DNA of 64,000 nucleotides from positions 3,194,501 through 3,258,500 of the forward strand of contig NZ_CP136709.1 in assembly GCF_032926325.1 (NCBI RefSeq), read 5' to 3'. Positions within the stretch are counted from its first letter, which is position 1. Every line of letters begins with the position of its first letter. Below, piece after piece: positions 44,901 through 52,983 of this stretch. The DNA comes from Aestuariibaculum lutulentum (GTDB lineage: Bacteria; Bacteroidota; Bacteroidia; Flavobacteriales; Flavobacteriaceae). Position numbers and translations under genes: made by a program. The notes beneath the pieces were generated by a model that was given only the letters and a program-made list of their open reading frames with translations, did not search any database and was not told the origin of the DNA.

Positions 44901-47900
44901 CCAGACTTAACGATTGATACTCCGGCCAACAAGACAGTAAGTGCATGTGACGGCGATATAGCAGCGCAGTGGGATGCCTTTGTAGCGGCGTTTAGTGTAA
45001 GCGGCGGATGTTCACCATCAGGGGCATTTGAGGTAACACCAGCGATGCCAGATGTATGTGGCGGAAGTATAGAATTGAACTATCAGGTAAGTGATGTGTG
45101 TTATGCAGGTTCAGATAATAAAGCAACCTTTACCATTACAGCAGCACCAGACTTAACGATTGATACTCCGGCCAACAAGACAGTAAGTGCATGTGACGGC
45201 GATATAGCAGCGCAGTGGGATGCCTTTGTAGCGGCGTTTAGTGTAAGCGGCGGATGTTCACCATCAGGGGCATTTGAGGTAACACCAGCGATGCCAGATG
45301 TATGTGGGGGAAGTATAGAATTGAACTATCAGGTAAGTGATGTGTGTTATGCAGGTTCAGATAATAAAGCAACCTTTACCATTACAGCAGCACCAGACTT
45401 AACGATTGATACTCCGGCCAACAAGACAGTAAGTGCATGTGACGGCGATATAGCAGCGCAGTGGGATGCCTTTGTAGCGGCGTTTAGTGTAAGCGGCGGA
45501 TGTTCACCATCAGGGGCATTTGAGGTAACACCAGCGATGCCAGATGTATGTGGCGGAAGTATAGAATTGAACTATCAGGTAAGTGATGTGTGTTATGCAG
45601 GTTCAGATAATAAAGCAACCTTTACCATTACAGCAGCACCAGACTTAACGATTGATACTCCGGCCAACAAGACAGTAAGTGCATGTGACGGCGATATAGC
45701 AGCGCAGTGGGATGCCTTTGTAGCGGCGTTTAGTGTAAGCGGCGGATGTTCACCATCAGGGGCATTTGAGGTAACACCAGCGATGCCAGATGTATGTGGC
45801 GGAAGTATAGAATTGAACTATCAGGTAAGTGATGTGTGTTATGCAGGTTCAGATAATAAAGCAACCTTTACCATTACAGCAGCACCAGACTTAACGATTG
45901 ATACTCCGGCCAACAAGACAGTAAGTGCATGTGACGGCGATATAGCAGCGCAGTGGGATGCCTTTGTAGCGGCGTTTAGTGTAAGCGGCGGATGTTCACC
46001 ATCAGGGGCATTTGAGGTAACACCAGCGATGCCAGATGTATGTGGCGGAAGTATAGAATTGAACTATCAGGTAAGTGATGTGTGTTATGCAGGTTCAGAT
46101 AATAAAGCAACCTTTACCATTACAGCAGCACCAGACTTAACGATTGATACTCCGGCCAACAAGACAGTAAGTGCATGTGACGGCGATATAGCAGCGCAGT
46201 GGGATGCCTTTGTAGCGGCGTTTAGTGTAAGCGGCGGATGTTCACCATCAGGGGCATTTGAAGTAACACCAGCGATGCCAGATGTATGTGGCGGAAGTAT
46301 AGAATTGAACTATCAGGTAAGTGATGTGTGTTATGCAGGTTCAGATAATAAAGCAACCTTTACCATTACAGCAGCACCAGACTTAACGATTGATACTCCG
46401 GCCAACAAGACAGTAAGTGCATGTGATGGCGATATAGCAGCGCAGTGGGATGCCTTTGTAGCGGCGTTTAGTGTAAGCGGCGGATGTTCACCATCAGGGG
46501 CATTTGAAGTAACACCAGCGATGCCAGATGTATGTGGCGGAAGTATAGAATTGAACTATCAGGTAAGTGATGTGTGTTATGCAGGTTCAGATAATAAAGC
46601 AACCTTTACCATTACAGCAGCACCAGACTTAACGATTGATACTCCGGCCAACAAGACAGTAAGTGCATGTGACGGCGATATAGCAGCGCAGTGGGATGCC
46701 TTTGTAGCGGCGTTTAGTGTAAGCGGCGGATGTTCACCATCAGGGGCATTTGAGGTAACACCAGCGATGCCAGATGTATGTGGCGGAAGTATAGAATTGA
46801 ACTATCAGGTAAGTGATGTGTGTTATGCAGGTTCAGATAATAAAGCAACCTTTACCATTACAGCAGCACCAGACTTAACGATTGATACTCCGGCCAACAA
46901 GACAGTAAGTGCATGTGACGGCGATATAGCAGCGCAGTGGGATGCCTTTGTAGCGGCGTTTAGTGTAAGCGGCGGATGTTCACCATCAGGGGCATTTGAG
47001 GTAACACCAGCGATGCCAGATGTATGTGGCGGAAGTATAGAATTGAACTATCAGGTAAGTGATGTGTGTTATGCAGGTTCAGATAATAAAGCAACCTTTA
47101 CCATTACAGCAGCACCAGACTTAACGATTGATACTCCGGCCAACAAGACAGTAAGTGCATGTGACGGCGATATAGCAGCGCAGTGGGATGCCTTTGTAGC
47201 GGCGTTTAGTGTAAGCGGCGGATGTTCACCATCAGGGGCATTTGAGGTAACACCAGCGATGCCAGATGTATGTGGCGGAAGTATAGAATTGAACTATCAG
47301 GTAAGTGATGTGTGTTATGCAGGTTCAGATAATAAAGCAACCTTTACCATTACAGCAGCACCAGACTTAACGATTGATACTCCGGCCAACAAGACAGTAA
47401 GTGCATGTGATGGCGATATAGCAGCGCAGTGGGATGCCTTTGTAGCGGCGTTTAGTGTAAGCGGCGGATGTTCACCATCAGGGGCATTTGAGGTAACACC
47501 AGCGATGCCAGATGTATGTGGCGGAAGTATAGAATTGAACTATCAGGTAAGTGATGTGTGTTATGCAGGTTCAGATAATAAAGCAACCTTTACCATTACA
47601 GCAGCACCAGACTTAACGATTGATACTCCGGCCAACAAGACAGTAAGTGCATGTGATGGCGATATAGCAGCGCAGTGGGATGCCTTTGTAGCGGCGTTTA
47701 GTGTAAGCGGCGGATGTTCACCATCAGGGGCATTTGAAGTAACACCAGCGATGCCAGATGTATGTGGCGGAAGTATAGAATTGAACTATCAGGTAAGTGA
47801 TGTGTGTTATGCAGGTTCAGATAATAAAGCAACCTTTACCATTACAGCAGCACCAGACTTAACGATTGATACTCCGGCCAACAAGACAGTAAGTGCATGT

Positions 47901-50900
47901 GACGGCGATATAGCAGCGCAGTGGGATGCCTTTGTAGCGGCGTTTAGTGTAAGCGGCGGATGTTCACCATCAGGGGCATTTGAGGTAACACCAGCGATGC
48001 CAGATGTATGTGGCGGAAGTATAGAATTGAACTATCAGGTAAGTGATGTGTGTTATGCAGGTTCAGATAATAAAGCAACCTTTACCATTACAGCAGCACC
48101 AGACTTAACGATTGATACTCCGGCCAACAAGACAGTAAGTGCATGTGACGGCGATATAGCAGCGCAGTGGGATGCCTTTGTAGCGGCGTTTAGTGTAAGC
48201 GGCGGATGTTCACCATCAGGGGCATTTGAGGTAACACCAGCGATGCCAGATGTATGTGGCGGAAGTATAGAATTGAACTATCAGGTAAGTGATGTGTGTT
48301 ATGCAGGTTCAGATAATAAAGCAACCTTTACCATTACAGCAGCACCAGACTTAACGATTGATACTCCGGCCAACAAGACAGTAAGTGCATGTGACGGCGA
48401 TATAGCAGCGCAGTGGGATGCCTTTGTAGCGGCGTTTAGTGTAAGCGGCGGATGTTCACCATCAGGGGCATTTGAGGTAACACCAGCGATGCCAGATGTA
48501 TGTGGGGGAAGTATAGAATTGAACTATCAGGTAAGTGATGTGTGTTATGCAGGTTCAGATAATAAAGCAACCTTTACCATTACAGCAGCACCAGACTTAA
48601 CGATTGATACTCCGGCCAACAAGACAGTAAGTGCATGTGATGGCGATATAGCAGCGCAGTGGGATGCCTTTGTAGCGGCGTTTAGTGTAAGCGGCGGATG
48701 TTCACCATCAGGGGCATTTGAGGTAACACCAGCGATGCCAGATGTATGTGGCGGAAGTATAGAATTGAACTATCAGGTAAGTGATGTGTGTTATGCAGGT
48801 TCAGATAATAAAGCAACCTTTACCATTACAGCAGCACCAGACTTAACGATTGATACTCCGGCCAACAAGACAGTAAGTGCATGTGATGGCGATATAGCAG
48901 CGCAGTGGGATGCCTTTGTAGCGGCGTTTAGTGTAAGCGGCGGATGTTCACCATCAGGGGCATTTGAGGTAACACCAGCGATGCCAGATGTATGTGGGGG
49001 AAGTATAGAATTGAACTATCAGGTAAGTGATGTGTGTTATGCAGGTTCAGATAATAAAGCAACCTTTACCATTACAGCAGCACCAGACTTAACGATTGAT
49101 ACTCCGGCCAACAAGACAGTAAGTGCATGTGACGGCGATATAGCAGCGCAGTGGGATGCCTTTGTAGCGGCGTTTAGTGTAAGCGGCGGATGTTCACCAT
49201 CAGGGGCATTTGAGGTAACACCAGCGATGCCAGATGTATGTGGCGGAAGTATAGAATTGAACTATCAGGTAAGTGATGTGTGTTATGCAGGTTCAGATAA
49301 TAAAGCAACCTTTACCATTACAGCAGCACCAGACTTAACGATTGATACTCCGGCCAACAAGACAGTAAGTGCATGTGATGGCGATATAGCAGCGCAGTGG
49401 GATGCCTTTGTAGCGGCGTTTAGTGTAAGCGGCGGATGTTCACCATCAGGGGCATTTGAAGTAACACCAGCGATGCCAGATGTATGTGGCGGAAGTATAG
49501 AATTGAACTATCAGGTAAGTGATGTGTGTTATGCAGGTTCAGATAATAAAGCAACCTTTACCATTACAGCAGCACCAGACTTAACGATTGATACTCCGGC
49601 CAACAAGACAGTAAGTGCATGTGATGGCGATATAGCAGCGCAGTGGGATGCCTTTGTAGCGGCGTTTAGTGTAAGCGGCGGATGTTCACCATCAGGGGCA
49701 TTTGAAGTAACACCAGCGATGCCAGATGTATGTGGCGGAAGTATAGAATTGAACTATCAGGTAAGTGATGTGTGTTATGCAGGTTCAGATAATAAAGCAA
49801 CCTTTACCATTACAGCAGCACCAGACTTAACGATTGATACTCCGGCCAACAAGACAGTAAGTGCATGTGACGGCGATATAGCAGCGCAGTGGGATGCCTT
49901 TGTAGCGGCGTTTAGTGTAAGCGGCGGATGTTCACCATCAGGGGCATTTGAGGTAACACCAGCGATGCCAGATGTATGTGGCGGAAGTATAGAATTGAAC
50001 TATCAGGTAAGTGATGTGTGTTATGCAGGTTCAGATAATAAAGCAACCTTTACCATTACAGCAGCACCAGACTTAACGATTGATACTCCGGCCAACAAGA
50101 CAGTAAGTGCATGTGACGGCGATATAGCAGCGCAGTGGGATGCCTTTGTAGCGGCGTTTAGTGTAAGCGGCGGATGTTCACCATCAGGGGCATTTGAGGT
50201 AACACCAGCGATGCCAGATGTATGTGGCGGAAGTATAGAATTGAACTATCAGGTAAGTGATGTGTGTTATGCAGGTTCAGATAATAAAGCAACCTTTACC
50301 ATTACAGCAGCACCAGATGTTGTAATAATATTACCAGATGTAGGAGAAACTACCATTTGTAATGGTGCTTTTCCAGAGTCTTTAACAGCAAGTTATACTG
50401 GATGTGTTCCGGGAGTATTAACAGTAGGACCTACAAATATTCGCTATAGTAATGATGGTTGCGCAGAATTGGCAGATTATGTATTTACAACGCCTCTTGA
50501 TGTATGCGGTAACTTCGATACTAAAACAATTACAATAACTCGTGAGTTTGATAAATATGATAATTGCGAAACCATGTTTGCCCGTAACGGTGCCGACGCC
50601 TTATGTTTCTTAGATGATAACGTTGGGGAAGATGGTGGAGACTTTAACCGTTGGGGCTGGACTAATTTAGTAGCACCTAGTGATACAGATTATGTTATGG
50701 ATTTATATGCTGGAGCGGCGCATTGTGATATAACTAAAGGAGCACATGTAGGTACAGCGACAGTTAGCTATAATGGTTCTAATATGACCGTATCATACAA
50801 CTTGTTTGAAGGTTATGGAATGAGTGAGGCGCATGTTTATGTTGGTTGTGATTTATATCCAACAAAAAGAGGCGAATATACAGTAGCGCCAGGACAATAT

Positions 50901-51386
50901 AATTTCAACCCAGGAGGATCATACGACTATGTTGAAGATTTAACCATAGAAATTGAAGATTTACCAGGAACTGAGTTGTATGTAATAATTCATGGCGTTG
51001 TTTGTGAGGAAGTATGTAAATGTTCTGAAGAAACATCTCATGGAGGTACAGTAAATGTAAGTGGTGATACGAATTGTCCTGATTCTGAGCTAATGGCGAA
51101 AACTGATTCTACAGAGGAGACAGCGTACTTTACTGCTTATCCCGTTCCATATGAGAATGAAGTTACTATTAGTTATAAGTTTGACTATGATACAGATGTT
51201 ACAATTGAAGTGTACGATATGAAAGGCGCTTTACTTAAACAAACTGTAAATAATAGTTATTCGAAAGGAAGTAAAATAGAAACTAAGTTAGACTTGTCAT
51301 TATTTGATGATCAAATGTTATTTGTAAGAATAACAAGTTCTAAAGGAACTATGATTAAGAAAATTGTTTCAAACAAAAAACAATAA
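41940..51386 (+). CDS. Giant T9SS-secreted surface protein with 25 identical 82-residue repeats
   Basis: A 3,148-residue protein. An unusually long signal peptide has ~30 residues before the hydrophobic core, with probable cleavage after STVSAQ (52). Residues ~53-340 form an N-terminal domain (YLFFAGDR, GYIGFWFLLGG, GDLLLLADFTGGG), then Ig-like segments to 740. Residues 741-2790 are 25 tandem 82-residue repeats, identical in protein sequence, each with four Cys (SACDGD, GGCSPS, DVCGGS, DVCYAG); this is a HYR-like Ig-type pattern. A ~150-residue module (~2875-3025, NRWGWTN, SEAHVYVGC) precedes the T9SS type A sorting domain (~3064-3148, FTAYPVPYENEVTISY to MIKKIV). Probably a long adhesin or filament on the cell surface; no enzymatic motif seen. 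Confidence 0.93.
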   Translation: MLMNNFTNYNKNATFLSYFCCFWSSFRKRFASIASIFTVMLFLFFSSTVSAQIGVPCIDGNSTEWDGSTVIEQATFELRHDTFIGNEDDIFTSGKDFKAWGDYSPTPDYSTWTYSPMQAKSDIMNGAAVIFTGITGAPGCTSDFGAYDSNHTYLFFAGDRESNNGTGYIGFWFLLGGSQATIDADGNKIFSPNHYTNFGEPKPEGGTYGLEDCVGDLLLLADFTGGGRDAAVTVFKWVGKGNGTVGGNKQADRSFFPIGTASQVGQNNAEMVDVPSNFIVPTGQIKYDYNEFYEGVIDITEVFNLTDNPQQLLCSATWMLETRSSAELTADSKDFVGGSFNIAPTIQASSTTVCAGDMGSLTATLYDANNDEVSPDGYTFEWYKEADWNDGMPDSANDVGDGSNILSFEAAGPSDIGTYYVIATSETECTPTGFGTGVFGIRVPPNVQSAPIFSYCTDEITAPDDETTLDNFKTNLVTLLEELKVLLENNDLTFADLNFEWFKDVNREELITKFGDLVGGLTLNTDNVVYAKVRSTEPDACFAPFQFTVRLNTPPAPEFGPLTLCEEGGSTGTASFNLNNGINAGGDLGVDETASFFLSLEDAENNENAIGSPESYVSGNDEIFARVDNTSSNCFAIGSFTLTVLEAITISCPEDDGVVACTSQEDLNTAFNDWKALFTYQVGDTQESVMYSINGEDPIGSLDEIMAPDICGGEITIEIIASDECVVDGLTCSATFTVDSAPDLTIDTPANKTVSACDGDIAAQWDAFVAAFSVSGGCSPSGAFEVTPAMPDVCGGSIELNYQVSDVCYAGSDNKATFTITAAPDLTIDTPANKTVSACDGDIAAQWDAFVAAFSVSGGCSPSGAFEVTPAMPDVCGGSIELNYQVSDVCYAGSDNKATFTITAAPDLTIDTPANKTVSACDGDIAAQWDAFVAAFSVSGGCSPSGAFEVTPAMPDVCGGSIELNYQVSDVCYAGSDNKATFTITAAPDLTIDTPANKTVSACDGDIAAQWDAFVAAFSVSGGCSPSGAFEVTPAMPDVCGGSIELNYQVSDVCYAGSDNKATFTITAAPDLTIDTPANKTVSACDGDIAAQWDAFVAAFSVSGGCSPSGAFEVTPAMPDVCGGSIELNYQVSDVCYAGSDNKATFTITAAPDLTIDTPANKTVSACDGDIAAQWDAFVAAFSVSGGCSPSGAFEVTPAMPDVCGGSIELNYQVSDVCYAGSDNKATFTITAAPDLTIDTPANKTVSACDGDIAAQWDAFVAAFSVSGGCSPSGAFEVTPAMPDVCGGSIELNYQVSDVCYAGSDNKATFTITAAPDLTIDTPANKTVSACDGDIAAQWDAFVAAFSVSGGCSPSGAFEVTPAMPDVCGGSIELNYQVSDVCYAGSDNKATFTITAAPDLTIDTPANKTVSACDGDIAAQWDAFVAAFSVSGGCSPSGAFEVTPAMPDVCGGSIELNYQVSDVCYAGSDNKATFTITAAPDLTIDTPANKTVSACDGDIAAQWDAFVAAFSVSGGCSPSGAFEVTPAMPDVCGGSIELNYQVSDVCYAGSDNKATFTITAAPDLTIDTPANKTVSACDGDIAAQWDAFVAAFSVSGGCSPSGAFEVTPAMPDVCGGSIELNYQVSDVCYAGSDNKATFTITAAPDLTIDTPANKTVSACDGDIAAQWDAFVAAFSVSGGCSPSGAFEVTPAMPDVCGGSIELNYQVSDVCYAGSDNKATFTITAAPDLTIDTPANKTVSACDGDIAAQWDAFVAAFSVSGGCSPSGAFEVTPAMPDVCGGSIELNYQVSDVCYAGSDNKATFTITAAPDLTIDTPANKTVSACDGDIAAQWDAFVAAFSVSGGCSPSGAFEVTPAMPDVCGGSIELNYQVSDVCYAGSDNKATFTITAAPDLTIDTPANKTVSACDGDIAAQWDAFVAAFSVSGGCSPSGAFEVTPAMPDVCGGSIELNYQVSDVCYAGSDNKATFTITAAPDLTIDTPANKTVSACDGDIAAQWDAFVAAFSVSGGCSPSGAFEVTPAMPDVCGGSIELNYQVSDVCYAGSDNKATFTITAAPDLTIDTPANKTVSACDGDIAAQWDAFVAAFSVSGGCSPSGAFEVTPAMPDVCGGSIELNYQVSDVCYAGSDNKATFTITAAPDLTIDTPANKTVSACDGDIAAQWDAFVAAFSVSGGCSPSGAFEVTPAMPDVCGGSIELNYQVSDVCYAGSDNKATFTITAAPDLTIDTPANKTVSACDGDIAAQWDAFVAAFSVSGGCSPSGAFEVTPAMPDVCGGSIELNYQVSDVCYAGSDNKATFTITAAPDLTIDTPANKTVSACDGDIAAQWDAFVAAFSVSGGCSPSGAFEVTPAMPDVCGGSIELNYQVSDVCYAGSDNKATFTITAAPDLTIDTPANKTVSACDGDIAAQWDAFVAAFSVSGGCSPSGAFEVTPAMPDVCGGSIELNYQVSDVCYAGSDNKATFTITAAPDLTIDTPANKTVSACDGDIAAQWDAFVAAFSVSGGCSPSGAFEVTPAMPDVCGGSIELNYQVSDVCYAGSDNKATFTITAAPDLTIDTPANKTVSACDGDIAAQWDAFVAAFSVSGGCSPSGAFEVTPAMPDVCGGSIELNYQVSDVCYAGSDNKATFTITAAPDLTIDTPANKTVSACDGDIAAQWDAFVAAFSVSGGCSPSGAFEVTPAMPDVCGGSIELNYQVSDVCYAGSDNKATFTITAAPDLTIDTPANKTVSACDGDIAAQWDAFVAAFSVSGGCSPSGAFEVTPAMPDVCGGSIELNYQVSDVCYAGSDNKATFTITAAPDVVIILPDVGETTICNGAFPESLTASYTGCVPGVLTVGPTNIRYSNDGCAELADYVFTTPLDVCGNFDTKTITITREFDKYDNCETMFARNGADALCFLDDNVGEDGGDFNRWGWTNLVAPSDTDYVMDLYAGAAHCDITKGAHVGTATVSYNGSNMTVSYNLFEGYGMSEAHVYVGCDLYPTKRGEYTVAPGQYNFNPGGSYDYVEDLTIEIEDLPGTELYVIIHGVVCEEVCKCSEETSHGGTVNVSGDTNCPDSELMAKTDSTEETAYFTAYPVPYENEVTISYKFDYDTDVTIEVYDMKGALLKQTVNNSYSKGSKIETKLDLSLFDDQMLFVRITSSKGTMIKKIVSNKKQ
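44160..50309 (+). repeat. Tandem array of 25 units of 246 bp (82 aa)
   Basis: The gcaccagacttaacg start recurs exactly every 246 bp; (50310-44160)/246 = 25. I found only three variable positions, all silent: GAC/GAT in CDGD, GAG/GAA in FEV, and GGC/GGG in CGGS. The array ends where gcaccagatgttg diverges. Confidence 0.97.
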
Positions 51387-51408
51387 TTTAGAATAATTGT
51401 AGCAAATT

Positions 51409-51434
51409 AAAAGGGAGCTATTAAGCTCCCTTTT
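51409..51434. terminator. Bidirectional intrinsic terminator after the 25-repeat giant gene
   Basis: AAAAGGGAGCT (51409-51419), loop atta, AGCTCCCTTTT (51424-51434) plus T tract; shared by the giant gene and the convergent cleaved-adhesin gene. Confidence 0.85.
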
Positions 51435-51449
51435 TTATTATAATAATAT

Positions 51450-52286
51450 CTAATTTATTAGAAATTTTATTGATTTTGTGAAATTGTCAATTGTAATTTG
51501 TGCAATGTAAACACCTTTGGTTAAAGAATTAATATTTACACTTTCATTAGTAACATTTAAATTTTTACTCAAGACATTCTGACCTAAAAGGTTAAAAATA
51601 GTTATATTACTAATTGGCTTATTTGCAGATTTCAGTTCTAAGCTATTATTGTTCTTTGAGTAGTAGAACGAAAAATTATCGGATTCGAAATCTTCAATAC
51701 CAAGGGTTTTGGAACTAATGGTGACTTCATCGATTTCAATATTAGATTGGTCAGTAGAATTATGATGTCTAAAAGCTATATATATCGTGTTACCAGCAAG
51801 GCTAGACACATTTAATTTAGCAACAACAAAATCTCCATTTCCTCCAATATCATCAACATAAGCACTCTGTTTTACAGAACTAGCTTCTAATGTGGTTGTT
51901 TGTTTTCCAGTTGCGGCGTATACAGTATAATATTCATGTGCATAATTTTTAGAAGCACTTCTAATTTTATAAGATAACTCTATGTTGTCACTGGATGAAA
52001 AAGAAGTTAAGTCTATAGGGTAAGAAATAATCCAGTTGTCTGGATTTAAAGCACCAGAAGAAGTATAATAAGAATATGAAGCTATTACTTTATACCCGCC
52101 ATAGGTGTCGCTATAATTCCACCATATCCAATTGTTGTTATCTCCATCTTGATCTATTAAATCCCAACAAACGCCAACTGTAGTTTGATCATCAAAATTA
52201 TCTGATACTGGTAAGGTACCATAACAAGACTGGGCATGATTGAAAATAGTCATACTCAAACCAATAAAAAGTAATAATGTTCTCAT
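51450..52286 (-). CDS. Secreted choice-of-anchor J (cleaved-adhesin) protein with T9SS sorting domain
   Basis: A 278-residue secreted protein. The signal peptide MRTLLLFIGLSMTIFNHAQ is followed by a cleaved-adhesin/choice-of-anchor J domain (LPVSDNFDD, CWDLIDQDGDNNNW, NPDNWIISYPIDL, YIAFRHHNSTDQSNIEIDEV), a jelly-roll carbohydrate- or protein-binding fold. The last ~75 residues (NISNITIFNLLGQNVL-like to SIKFLIN) form a type A T9SS sorting domain. I chose ATG 52286 because the longer frame has no additional signal-like sequence. It sits convergent between two giant surface-protein genes. Binding target unknown. Confidence 0.85.
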   Translation of the reverse strand: MRTLLLFIGLSMTIFNHAQSCYGTLPVSDNFDDQTTVGVCWDLIDQDGDNNNWIWWNYSDTYGGYKVIASYSYYTSSGALNPDNWIISYPIDLTSFSSSDNIELSYKIRSASKNYAHEYYTVYAATGKQTTTLEASSVKQSAYVDDIGGNGDFVVAKLNVSSLAGNTIYIAFRHHNSTDQSNIEIDEVTISSKTLGIEDFESDNFSFYYSKNNNSLELKSANKPISNITIFNLLGQNVLSKNLNVTNESVNINSLTKGVYIAQITIDNFTKSIKFLIN

Positions 52287-52983
52287 AATCAATAATTTAA
52301 TTTGAGGTAAAAATAATAACAAATACATTTAATCGAATAAAAACGATGTTTAATCGATGAAATGCGTTATTTTTTAACTTTTAAGTAAGATTATGAATAC
52401 ATTTATTATTATTAACAACAATAATAATATTATATCTCCTACTAACTTTATGATTGAATCGGCAAAAATAGATTTATTTAAGATAACTATGATTTTGTAC
52501 TACGTTAAATATTAACAAGTTATCATTAAAGAAATAGTCTACCTCGTTTTGGGTAATTGTATTACAAAAGTTTTTGAATGTTTCAGAACGTTAATTTTTA
52601 CGGTTTTATAAATAAATTCTGTTCAATTTAATATTGAATATTACTTCTCTTAGGACATGTAATTCGTCGGATAAAATTACCGTTAAAAGATTTGTTAAAA
52701 TATAGATATCATTTTGATTTGACTAACAAATTAATACATTTGCCTGGTTTTTTTAATTTAACCTATTGATTTACTTGTGTGTAGGAATTTTATTTTTCAG
52801 AAAGTAATTCTTATTCTATTAAACTATTATTTCAATAATCACTTAATATAAAACCGATTAATAGCAAATTATGTGTTTTTTCTGATTTTATTACGTGTAA
52901 AACAGCTTTTTATCGATTAAACTGTTAAAAAATCCGATTAAAAGTAGTCTTTTTGTAATTTTCAATAAGAAACACCCCAAACT
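52287..52983. promoter_or_regulatory. Divergent AT-rich intergenic region with ATCGAT-type sites
   Basis: About 700 bp between two divergent T9SS-protein genes, no gene seen. Related motifs occur near each start: atttaatcgaataaaa (~52328), tttaatcgatgaaa (~52350), tttttatcgattaaa (~52911) and ccgattaaaag (~52934). An AT-rich inverted repeat (ttattattatt/aataataat) lies at ~52404-52430. I found no exact TAnnTTTG box near either gene. Confidence 0.35.

Noticed and set aside
52401..52430. TTATTATTATT...AATAATAAT inverted repeat
   Set aside because: A low-complexity AT repeat that pairs weakly; not distinguishable from background in this AT-rich intergenic region.
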